A stretch of 64,000 nucleotides of DNA from CAZPXZ01 sp965221505 (GTDB taxonomy: Bacteria > Pseudomonadota > Alphaproteobacteria > Rhodobacterales > CAZPXZ01): contig CBDCSI010000001.1 of assembly GCA_965221505.1 (NCBI GenBank), forward strand, positions 2,604,001-2,668,000, read 5' to 3'. How positions within the stretch are numbered: the first letter of the stretch is position 1; each line of letters opens with the position of its first letter. Shown piece after piece: positions 57,002-64,000 of this stretch. Both the position numbers and the translations under genes were made by a program. A model generated the notes under the pieces. The model did no database searches and was not told the DNA's origin. It was given only the letters and a program-made list of their open reading frames with translations.

Positions 57002-57532
57002 GCGTCAAGACCTTCCGTGCCGCTCGACCGCGTCCCGGTCCTGGAAGCCGTTCGGAACCGCGTCCCGCCGCACCGGATCTACACTGGCTCCCGCATTGCG
57101 CCACAGTTGTCAACCAAGAAAACGCCGATGGCCGCAGCATCTCTCACCGCACCGACGAACGGTGAGGCCGGGACCGTTCCCACCGTCTTCCGCCATGCGA
57201 CGGAGCGCGCTCCGGAAGGGTCCGAGCGGATCCGCAGCATGCCACTGGCCGCCACCGCGATCAGCAGAATCGTCAAGCGGAGGGCCTCGATCTCCGGCGC
57301 AGAGGTCGGGTGCCAGGGAGCCGTTGGATCCGATTCCTCCATGGCAACCGCGACTCTGGGCGGTGCGCTCGGAGCCGGTACCCGGATCGAGCAAGCCGCG
57401 GGAATCGCCCTCGACACCGGCTCGAGATGACCTGCGACCCGGTCGCCGAACCGGCGAGGATCCCGTGCATGGAACGAAACGGTATCGGTGCAGTGACGGC
57501 CGGGGCGGCCGCATCGGTTGCACCGTACGCGG
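57002..57532 (+). pseudogene. Decayed sdaA fragment, copy 2, left part
   Basis: Matches the sdaA region encoding VPPHRI...APTNGAAGVVP...SISGAEVGCQG...MTCDPV...IERNGIGAV, but a one-base deletion before the MTCDP block (near 57430) shifts the frame into a stop and an early segment is altered (the LLLYAMAV stretch is lost). It has no start and cannot make an enzyme. Similarity stops at about 57532, where a foreign segment begins. Confidence 0.8.
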
Positions 57533-57554
57533 CCGCCCGAGTTTCTGGTCTCGT

Positions 57555-57830
57555 TCAGGCCTCGATGCAAGCGTAGTACCCGGCAGCCTGCACCCGGACC
57601 CGACCGTTCCGGACCGCGAACGTCGGCTCGCTCCCGGTGTACCACTTGACGGCTTCCCGCATCAGCTCGAGATCGAATTCGCCTTCGGCAAATTCCGCAT
57701 CGACCGCCTCCTTCCAGTTCGGTTTGGGAACGACGGCCCCGAACGCCCGCCTCATGTCTTCGACCGGGAACGGCGGGTCCCGCGGCGTAATCGGAAGCAC
57801 GATGGTCATCGTCTCGCAGTCGTATCTCAT
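57555..57830 (-). CDS. Small unknown protein inserted in the sdaA pseudogene
   Basis: 91 residues, ATG 57830 preceded by GGGGAG. Balanced composition with an acidic middle (KEAVDAEFAEGEFDLELMRE) and a beta-like C-terminus (FAVRNGRVRVQAAGYYACIE). It looks like a genuine globular protein, but I recognise no family. It occupies a ~330-bp segment (57533–57860) that splits the sdaA pseudogene. Confidence 0.55.
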   Translation of the reverse strand: MRYDCETMTIVLPITPRDPPFPVEDMRRAFGAVVPKPNWKEAVDAEFAEGEFDLELMREAVKWYTGSEPTFAVRNGRVRVQAAGYYACIEA

Positions 57831-57860
57831 TCGGATGTCTCCCCAGTTGGTTGAACGAAC

Positions 57861-57976
57861 TCGCTACGTCTCCCTCGACAGGTGCGTCGAGACCGTGCGT
57901 CAGACCGGGCTCGACAGGTTCGACAGCACAAGGAAGCGTCGACCGGCCGCCTTGCGGCGAACGCGGCGTCCTGCCG
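57861..57976 (+). pseudogene. Decayed sdaA fragment, copy 2, right part
   Basis: Continues the pseudogene after the inserted segment: RYVSLDRCVETVRQTGLD corresponds to sdaA HYVSLDACVEAMRQTGLD, then the frame is lost. Together with 57002–57532 it represents one interrupted copy. Confidence 0.75.
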
Positions 57977-58016
57977 AGTCCCCGATCCTCTCGCCGCGAA
58001 CCGGCGGAGCCGCGCG

Positions 58017-59012
58017 TCAGGCAAGCGCTCCCGCGCCGCACTCCCGAACCGGCCTCGACCTCGTTTGCCGGTGAACCTCCGGCACCGCGACCGATTGGTT
58101 GTGGGGCAGTTCCAGCCCGACCGCCTCGGCGTGTTGGGCGACGCTCGAGAGTTCCCGCAGCCTGTCGCTGCCCGACAGGGCGGTTTCGTCCCCGCCGTAG
58201 TGGCTGAACCAGGGAAGGCCGCTCTCAGCGTATGCCTGCGCGGTGGGCGGACTTGTCGGCGGCCGCTCGTCGGTGACCGCCAACCACTGCGCCGAGTTCA
58301 GCAGCGTCACGAAGCAACGGCTGCCGTGCCGCTGGTCCCAGGCGTCGAGTCCATACTCGTCGTCGTAGATCTCCTGTTCGATCTGTCCTCCGGGCGCCAA
58401 TCCCATGTCTGGAGCCGCCAAACTGTAACACACGTGGCCCATCGAATAATCCACGCCCCAATCGCGCTCCTCCCTCATCGCCTCGTACCGCTCCGCCTTC
58501 ATGGGATATGCGACCAACTGCACTCCGCCCGCGACCGCGGCGCCGGTCAGCTGCTCCTCCACCGTGAAGCCGGAGCCGAGCGGCATGGCGACGAACTGGC
58601 GGACGGTACCCGTTTCCACGCAATACCCGTCCAGCCAGGGCTGCTCGGGCAGCACGACGTAGTCCTGCGGATCTCGGTTCAGGCGGTCCGTCCAAGGATC
58701 TCCGGTGATCGCGCAGATCTTGCCCGTCGCGACCTTCACTGCGAACGGGTACCTCGCCGTGAAATTGACCCAGAGCGCTTCTGCCTGGTGTATCGGTGCG
58801 ATGACCCCGCCCCGGTCCCGCAATGCCTCAGGAAGGCGCGCAGCGAAGTCGTCCAGATGGCGCAACGGAAACCTGCCGAGACCCGGCGGCAGCGGATAGT
58901 CTCGCCCGTCGTCCGGGATGCGCAGGGTGCGCTGAAAGTCGATGCTGAACCGCGCATCCTTGTGCACCTCGGGAAAGCGGAACTTCAGTCGGTCTCCATT
59001 GAGTTCGATCAT
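58017..59012 (-). CDS. Uncharacterised protein A, copy 2
   Basis: 331 residues from ATG 59012, with AGGAG eight bases upstream. It is intact and close to copy 1 over the first ~180 residues (roughly four in five identical by eye) and in WDQRHGSRCFVTLLNSAQWL, but it differs in a central loop (VDYSMGHVCYSLAAPDMG) and at the C-terminus. Its upstream regulator is a frameshifted pseudogene whose last codons overlap this start (ATGA). Maintenance of the frame after loss of the partner suggests selection, or that copy 1's regulator acts in trans. Confidence 0.78.
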   Translation of the reverse strand: MIELNGDRLKFRFPEVHKDARFSIDFQRTLRIPDDGRDYPLPPGLGRFPLRHLDDFAARLPEALRDRGGVIAPIHQAEALWVNFTARYPFAVKVATGKICAITGDPWTDRLNRDPQDYVVLPEQPWLDGYCVETGTVRQFVAMPLGSGFTVEEQLTGAAVAGGVQLVAYPMKAERYEAMREERDWGVDYSMGHVCYSLAAPDMGLAPGGQIEQEIYDDEYGLDAWDQRHGSRCFVTLLNSAQWLAVTDERPPTSPPTAQAYAESGLPWFSHYGGDETALSGSDRLRELSSVAQHAEAVGLELPHNQSVAVPEVHRQTRSRPVRECGAGALA

Positions 59013-59331
59013 TGGTGCGTCTCCTTGCCAATTGCCGTATAGCACTTCGCCCCCCCGGAGCGCCGCTTAGTCGGGCGCTTCCGAATGAAGGCTTGCCGTT
59101 CGCCCGACGCCCTGCAGGCGAGCGCAAGCCTGACACCCGGGTGCTCGTCGAACTCCCGCGCCAAGCGCACGGTCGCGCATTCGAGGGCGGGGCCACTTCG
59201 GCCCGCTCGACCTCGCTCGGAAAGGCGGGCTGGATTCCGACGCGCACCGCAACCTGGCGCAGATAACGACGCCGGTCGCCGCAACGCCGGCGTTCGCGGG
59301 TACCGCGAAAGGTCGAACTGAAGTGCGTCAT
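59009..59331 (-). pseudogene. Frameshifted XRE regulator, copy 2
   Basis: Starts as MTHFSSTFRGTRERRR and continues YLRQVAVRVGIQPAFPSEVE in the original frame; the homology then moves to another frame (ATVRLAREFDEHPGVRLALA) and ends early after IRKRPTKRR, with the last ~25 codons replaced. The HTH recognition helix is altered (YLSKIERG became FPSEVERA). Not expected to be functional. Confidence 0.8.
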
Positions 59332-59351
59332 GTGTCGTATATAGGACACAT
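59330..59351. promoter_or_regulatory. Operator palindrome, copy 2
   Basis: ATGTGTC (59330–59336) and GACACAT (59345–59351) around an 8-base spacer, identical arms to copy 1, although the regulator gene itself has decayed. Confidence 0.6.
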
Positions 59352-59357
59352 CATTGC

Positions 59358-59515
59358 CGGCGTCAAGACCCTGCATGCCGCTCGCCCGATCCCCGGTCTC
59401 GGAAACCGGTCGCAACGACGTCCCGCCGCACCGGATTTGCGACTGGTTCCCGCTCTACGCCATGGCGGTCAACGAATAGGACGCCATCGGTGGCCGAGCA
59501 GCGACGGCACCGCGA
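59358..59515 (+). pseudogene. sdaA fragment, copy 3
   Basis: ETGRNDVPPHRICDW followed by YAMAVNE and a stop codon corresponds to the sdaA segment EAGRNDVPPHRINDWLLLYA. Similarity fades after ~150 bp. It marks the start of a third repeat unit. Confidence 0.7.
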
Positions 59516-60176
59516 ACAGCAAGAGCTGTGACGATGCCGGCTGCTGGCCGAACCCCGGTCCCAGACCCGATCCAGAACCCGTTGCGGGATCCCCCGCAAC
59601 TTGCGACGATACGGTGCCGCGTCCAGACGACCCCCGCAACGCGGGCAGCCCTTCCGACGAGCCCGAGCCGCCTCCCGAAAGTCCGGCCAGAAAAGAAGTT
59701 CCCAGAACTAGAAGCCCCGAAATAGCGCTGGCAACATCCTCTCTCCTCCGACGTTCGCAGAACGCCTGAGGACCGCCTCTCTGGCACCCCTGCGCAAGGT
59801 GCCTGAGGGGCAAACGCATCATCCCATTGCCGTGCGCACCCCAAGTCCACGACTTCCCGCGCATCGAACCCGCCCGCGCACAGCGCAGAGCTCACTTTCT
59901 CGGGAGCCGAACTCGCCATCCTTCGAGATTACGCCCGCAGAGCCGACTCACCGTGCCGAAAATCCTCGGAGACGCAGTGCAGATCGTCGCCCGCCACGGA
60001 GTATGGCGGAGCAGAACGCACGACCCGGAACCGGGAAATCAGATCATGTGGCAAGGTACGGTCTGCTAACCCAAGCGACCCAGGGTCACGAAGTCGGCTT
60101 CGAAGCTGGAGTGCAATACGCCATCAGTCGGATGCAGACACCCGCTGCGTAGCAGACCTTTGGCTATTGGGCAGGC
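59516..60176. other. Gap with degenerate sequence
   Basis: 660 bp without a convincing gene. A minus-strand frame at 59469–59864 contains a signal-like ISGLLVLGTSFLAGLSGGG, resembling a lipoprotein start that lacks its cysteine, perhaps another remnant. Confidence 0.35.
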
Positions 60177-61514
60177 TTAGCCGGCCGCAACCAGATGGCG
60201 CGCGAAGCTGCTGAGCTTCTCGCGAGTCTCCTCCAGTTCGCGTTCCGGCCTGGACATGTTCATGATGCCAGCGCCGGCCTGCAGCCAAGTCTCCCCGTCG
60301 CGTTGGTAGAAGCTGCGCAACACCAGGGCCGCGTCCAGCGTTCCCGCGTGATCGCAGATCATGACGCAGCCCGCGTACAGCCCACGCGGCGCGGACTCGA
60401 ACCGGCCGATAGCGTCGATCGACTCGCGCTTCGGAACCCCGGACGCAGTGACCGCCGGGAACAGGGCATTGAACGCGTACCAGGGGTTGCAGCTATCGAG
60501 CAGCTTCCCTTTCACACGGGAAGCCAGATGCTGAACGGCGCCGCGCCGCGACACCAGCATGAAGTTGACGACCGAGACGCCTGCGGGATCGCAGACCATC
60601 GTCAACTCGTCGAATCCGACGTAGACCGAAATGGCGTGCTCGGCGATCTCCTTGGAGTCGCTCAGAAGCTCTTCTTGCAGCCGCAGCTCGTCCATCAGGT
60701 CTTCGCCGGTCGAGCGCGTGCCGGCCAGCGGGGTCGTGAACACCTCACGCTCGCCGGTCACCTCGACCACCGTCTCGGGACTGAATCCCGCCGCCTCCAG
60801 CCCATCGAGGCGCAACAGGAACGAGCGCGCCGGCGTATTGGCCCGGCGCCCGGCAACGTAGCTGGCCGCCATGTCGAGCGTGTGGGGCAGCGGGACCTGC
60901 CGCGAAAGAATCACCTTGCGATATTGATGGTCACGGATTTCCCTCAACGACTCCGCTACGGCCCGCTTGTAGGCGTCGGCGTCATGTGTCGCGATCGCGT
61001 CTTCCAGATCGAGGGGAGTCGGCGGCTCGAAGTCGCGATCGTCGCGCACCGCTTCCTCGACCAGCGCACCGAGGGCGACGAGCCGGTCGAATTCAAGGGC
61101 GCGTATGCGGATGGACGTCTCGTCGATTCGAATTTCCTCCTCCGGAACGAACAGATCCAGCAGCGCCGTCCCGCCCGATATCGGTAAGCCGTAGTTGAGA
61201 CGGGCCAGCTCGAACGTCGCGATGCCATACGCCCGCCATGCCTTGACCGGAAACTCGTCGAGGCTCTGCTGGATAGACCGGTTCAGGTCTTCGTTCGGGC
61301 GCGTGACCGGCTCCTGTCCTTTCCACCTCACTACGGTTCGGTCCGGATACACGGTGAGGCGGCACCGTACGCCCACGCCCAAGGACCATTCTCCCTGGTG
61401 TTCGTAAAGCATGTGATCCCTTGCCCCGGCCGACTGAGCCATACGGGTCGCCAGCGGCAACGGATCGCCCTCGAAAGGAATAACCAGCTCCCGATAGGCA
61501 CATTTCTCACTCAT
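60177..61514 (-). CDS. Salicylate synthase (MbtI/Irp9-type chorismate-utilising enzyme)
   Basis: 445 residues. It has the C-terminal chorismate-binding domain: KVILSRQVPLP, TTPLAGTRSTGED, FNALFPAVTASGVPKRESID and the ending WLQAGAGIMNMSRPERELEE. It shares features with the MbtI/Irp9 group, which converts chorismate through isochorismate to salicylate for siderophores; anthranilate or isochorismate synthase activity is less likely given the ending. No siderophore genes are in the window, so it is solitary here. Confidence 0.78.
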   Translation of the reverse strand: MSEKCAYRELVIPFEGDPLPLATRMAQSAGARDHMLYEHQGEWSLGVGVRCRLTVYPDRTVVRWKGQEPVTRPNEDLNRSIQQSLDEFPVKAWRAYGIATFELARLNYGLPISGGTALLDLFVPEEEIRIDETSIRIRALEFDRLVALGALVEEAVRDDRDFEPPTPLDLEDAIATHDADAYKRAVAESLREIRDHQYRKVILSRQVPLPHTLDMAASYVAGRRANTPARSFLLRLDGLEAAGFSPETVVEVTGEREVFTTPLAGTRSTGEDLMDELRLQEELLSDSKEIAEHAISVYVGFDELTMVCDPAGVSVVNFMLVSRRGAVQHLASRVKGKLLDSCNPWYAFNALFPAVTASGVPKRESIDAIGRFESAPRGLYAGCVMICDHAGTLDAALVLRSFYQRDGETWLQAGAGIMNMSRPERELEETREKLSSFARHLVAAG

Positions 61515-61686
61515 CAGCGGTCAGTCCTCGGCACGACTCGATTCTCCTGTTAGTCGCCGACATGGCTGCGGTACGAACATCCGACAACTCGGGTCTAGCA
61601 TGGTTTTCGGGAGAATTCCCCCTGGCGGCCGGCAATTCAGCGGCGCTGTCGGACCGGTGTCGGGGCGAGGCGGCCCCTGGGCGGGT

Positions 61687-62091
61687 TCAGCCGGTCAGAA
61701 CTTCTCGAGCGCGTGCCGAGGATTGGCGGACTCCGATGACCTCGTCGAAACCGATGATGCGGAAGAATTCCCCGACCTGATCCGACAATGAACGTACTGC
61801 ACAACGAGTATCGCGAAGTTCAAGCGTCTTTGCAAGAACCGGAATTACTCGCAAACCCGCACTGCTCATATGTACCGTTGCCTCCATGTCTCCAATGACC
61901 GCCGTATCGTCGTCGGCGGTCGCCGCTTCGACGGGACCGCAGAATTCGGTCGAGTCGGAGCCGTCGTCGCGACCTCGCGCCTTGACCGAGAGCGCGCCCC
62001 GGTCTCGTTCCGTTTCGATCGTCGATATCCCACCGTCCCGTCCCGCCTCGCTTATCCGAATCCGCCGGCACCGGGCCCCTCGCCGGCGCAT
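61687..62091 (-). CDS. STAS-domain protein (anti-sigma factor antagonist-like)
   Basis: The C-terminal ~110 residues show an anti-anti-sigma STAS fold: DMEATVHMSSAGLRVIPVLA (the phosphorylatable Ser region SSAGLRV), AVRSLSDQVGEFFRIIGFDE, with the N-terminal strand ALSVKARGRDD. The start is unsure: the frame opens at 62160, and the ATG at 62091 leaves ~24 Arg-rich non-conserved residues before the domain (from 62028). Either a decayed gene or one with a rare start. No kinase or phosphatase partner is adjacent. Confidence 0.5.
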   Translation of the reverse strand: MRRRGARCRRIRISEAGRDGGISTIETERDRGALSVKARGRDDGSDSTEFCGPVEAATADDDTAVIGDMEATVHMSSAGLRVIPVLAKTLELRDTRCAVRSLSDQVGEFFRIIGFDEVIGVRQSSARAREVLTG

Positions 62092-62340
62092 CGAGAAACG
62101 ACGACCGCAGCGCCAAGCGCGATTGCCGATCCCCGGTGTACGGCATTGTGCGGGGAACACGCATCACCGGGACGCCGCGGGCCGGCGCGTGGAGCCGTTC
62201 CGGGCCCGGGCGCTTCCCCACAGGCCCGACGGCATCGACGGAAGCGGCCAACTCATAGGGTACGTAGACCGGTCAATTCTGAACGTTCTCGATAGGCGCC
62301 ATCCGGAAACCGCGCGCAGTCCGTTTCCTCCCGCGTCGCC

Positions 62341-63050
62341 ATGGGCCTTGCGCTCAGCCTGGCGGTCGTCGCGCTGTCGGGTTGCGCCCTGCTGGCGCCC
62401 CTGCCGAAGCCGCCGGGCGTTGCCGAGCGTCTGGCGGCGTTCCCCACCCGCGGCCTGCCGCTGACGGCGCCCGAGACGATCCACTGGAGCGATCGCCAGG
62501 TTCCCTTCGTCGAAGCGGAGACCGACGAAGACGCAGCCTCCGCGCTCTGCCTCGTACTCGCTCGTCTTCGGCTCGGACAGATGGCGACCGCGCGCATGAT
62601 CGCCGAGGGGCGCCTCCCGGAGACGGTCGCCCCTCTCGGCATCGATATCGACCGCGGCTTGCGGACCCTCCCCTTCGCGCGGGCAGCGGCGGAGATCGAG
62701 CAGACCGTGGACGGTGCCGCGCGTCTCCGGGTCCAGCGCATCGCGGACGGCGTCGACTACTGCCAGGTAACCACTGCCGAACTCCCGCACGACTTCGGCA
62801 TTCTCGGCCTCGAGCGGGAGTTCCGGACGGTCCAGGACACAGTCGCGATCGGGCGTCTCGCCGGGACGGACGTGAACTGGCTGGTCTGGACGAAGCTGCT
62901 CCCCTTGCGCGGGCGGGCCGACCGGCACGAACTCCAGTCCCGTCTGCCGAAGGATGGGACGACGTCCGCGACCAGCTTCGGCGGCACGGCGCACACCGCG
63001 GCGATACGTCGCTGTCCGGAGTTTCGCGGCGTCTATCTGCGTCCCCGCGC
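62341..63050 (+). pseudogene. Truncated penicillin-acylase family gene
   Basis: Starts with a lipoprotein-like signal (LSLAVVALSGC) and LLAPLPKPPGVAERLAAFPT, the common opening of alphaproteobacterial penicillin acylases (~800 residues). Recognisable sequence runs to about residue 220 (GRLAGTDVNWLVWTKLLPLR) and then disappears; the frame continues to 63192 through the antisense of a protein A pseudogene. The catalytic Ser beta-chain is absent, so it cannot be active. Confidence 0.75.
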
Positions 63051-63091
63051 CCCACAGCATGATTTCATCGCCCAATTCGGCGAATTCCCCC

Positions 63092-63727
63092 TCAGCGTCG
63101 ATCAGGCGGCGGGGTGCCGCGCTTGTCGAGTGACGATCGAGAGCGCTGGCAGCCTGTCGCTGCCCGACCGCGCGCTCTCGTCACCGCCGTAGCGGCCGAA
63201 CCAGGGAGGGCCGGCCGCGGCGTATTCCTGCATGGTGGGCGGACATGACGGCGGCCGCTCGCCGGTGACCGTCGGCCAATGCGCGAGTTCGGCAGCGTTG
63301 CGAAACGCCGGCTGCCGTGCCGCCGGTCCCACGCGTCGAGTCCGTTCTCGCAGTCGCAGATCTCCTGATCGATCTGTCCTCCGGGCGCCACTCCCATGCC
63401 GACGACACCCTGCAGCAAGTCACGAGAACCGTCGAGTAATCGGCGCCCTCATCCCGTCCTCCGCTTTCGTCGCCTCTTACCGCTCCGTCTTCATCGGATC
63501 GGCGGCCAACTGCAGCCCGCCGTCGATCGCGGTGCCGGTCAACTGCTCCTCCATCGTGAATCCGGAGCCGAGCGGCATGGCGACGAATTGGCGGACGGTG
63601 CACTCTTCCGCGCAATACCCGTCCGGCCAGGGGCGCTCGGGCGGCACGGCGTAGTCCTGCGGACCCCGGTCCAGGCCGTCCGTCCGGGGATCTCCGGTGA
63701 TCGCGCAGATCTCGGCGAGACAGGCAA
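63092..63727 (-). pseudogene. Protein A, copy 3, decayed
   Basis: In one frame AEICAITGDPRTDGLDRGPQ, then FVAMPLGSGFTMEEQLTG; in others LAPGGQIDQEICDCENGLDA and TGERPPSCPPTMQEYAAAG. At least two frameshifts, and the first ~100 residues are missing. Possibly the far end of the third repeat unit displaced by the intervening 60–63 kb material, or a separate copy. Confidence 0.75.
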
Positions 63728-63927
63728 GCTCGATGCACCACGCGAGCTGCAACCCGGCGCCCGGAACGGCGCCGGAAAGCCGGGGCCGCGTTCCCGACCG
63801 CCGACGACAATTCCGACATGCGCCGTGCTACCGTTCGCCCGACCGTCGCACGCAGGAAGCGAGACGATCCGCCCGGGCGGATCGGGCGTGCGCCGGGAAG
63901 CGCGAGTTCGAGGCTGGGAGCCGCGAC

Positions 63928-64000
63928 ATGAATTTCGAACTGCAGACGGCCGTCGTCACCGGCGGCGCGCAAGGCATCGGGCGGGCCTGCGCCGAGACCA
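63928..64000 (+). CDS. Short-chain dehydrogenase/reductase, N-terminus only
   Basis: ATG 63928 follows a GGGAG ribosome binding site; MNFELQTAVVTGGAQGIGRA shows the TGxxxGIG nucleotide-binding motif. The rest lies beyond the window. The specific reaction cannot be inferred. Confidence 0.8.
   Translation, partial: MNFELQTAVVTGGAQGIGRACAET

Larger units (their letters stand above)
54829..59515. repeat. Head-to-tail duplication of a ~2.1-kb unit
   Basis: The unit contains the 3' part of sdaA (from about 54829), a spacer, protein A, the XRE regulator and the operator up to about 57001. A second copy runs from 57002 to about 59357 with an extra ~330-bp insert, and a third begins at 59358 but is lost after ~150 bp. 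Both junctions have the same arrangement (GCGTCAAGACC just after the operator), so the copies arose in tandem. The divergence is considerable, so the event is old. Confidence 0.8.

Noticed and set aside
59469..59864. Minus-strand frame with a signal-like segment and Gly/Ser-rich sequence
   Set aside because: The lipobox cysteine is missing and nothing downstream is recognisable; at most a remnant.
53431..63927. Search for transposases, integrases, att sites or terminal repeats explaining the duplications
   Set aside because: None recognised; the repeats are explained by tandem duplication and decay.

Overview
The window is a GC-rich (about two thirds G+C by eye) bacterial chromosome segment. 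The class can be read from the sequence as Alphaproteobacteria. The 16S rRNA has the alphaproteobacterial V3 layout. The rRNA operon is 16S–tRNA-Ile–tRNA-Ala–23S–5S. RpoC resembles the alphaproteobacterial type. The tRNA-His lacks an encoded G-1 and carries A73, a known peculiarity of most Alphaproteobacteria. A membrane-anchored cytochrome c and a YejABEF-type transporter fit too. I cannot name a genus; the divergent RNA polymerase suggests a poorly sampled lineage.

Layout, left to right. 1–5.3 kb (minus strand): a truncated kinase/M23-like fusion gene, an NMT1-type ABC importer (permease, ATPase, binding protein) and an SMP-30 hydrolase. 5.3–17.9 kb (minus): rpoC, rpoB, rplL, rplJ, rplA, rplK, nusG. 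RpoC carries an insertion of about 230 residues in its N-terminal clamp region. 18.4–21.9 kb: secE and tRNA-Trp, separated from nusG by an outer-membrane autotransporter-like gene; nusG has its own promoter. 22–33.4 kb: family-4 uracil-DNA glycosylase, moaB, iron alcohol dehydrogenase, a GTGA/ATGA-coupled operon of dihydroorotase and two glycosyltransferase-like genes, ygfZ overlapping tRNA-His, an esterase, class I PHA synthase and a lytic transglycosylase. 33.5–41 kb: a five-gene peptide-type ABC importer with two binding proteins. 41.5–48.2 kb: cytochrome c, an orphan Phd-like antitoxin, tRNA-Gly, divergent acyl-CoA ligase and acyl-CoA dehydrogenase, and a solitary DNA methyltransferase. 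48.4–53.6 kb: the rRNA operon with a promoter.

54–64 kb is the accessory part. sdaA (L-serine dehydratase) is followed by a two-gene unit on the opposite strand: an XRE regulator and an uncharacterised protein of about 330 residues, here called protein A. A segment of about 2.1 kb holding the 3' part of sdaA plus this unit was duplicated head to tail. The second copy keeps an intact protein A gene, but its regulator is frameshifted and its sdaA part is a pseudogene split by a small gene. A third sdaA scrap starts at 59.36 kb, and a decayed third protein A copy lies at 63.1–63.7 kb. A palindrome overlapping the regulator start codon is preserved in both copies. Between the scraps lie a lone salicylate synthase, a STAS-domain gene and a truncated penicillin-acylase pseudogene. 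A short-chain dehydrogenase begins at the right edge.

The left half is mostly housekeeping (transcription, translation, pyrimidine and folate metabolism, storage polymer, fatty-acid activation). The most unusual points are the enlarged RNA polymerase beta' subunit, the broken secE–nusG linkage, and the duplicated regulator/protein A module. I saw no transposase, CRISPR array or prophage.
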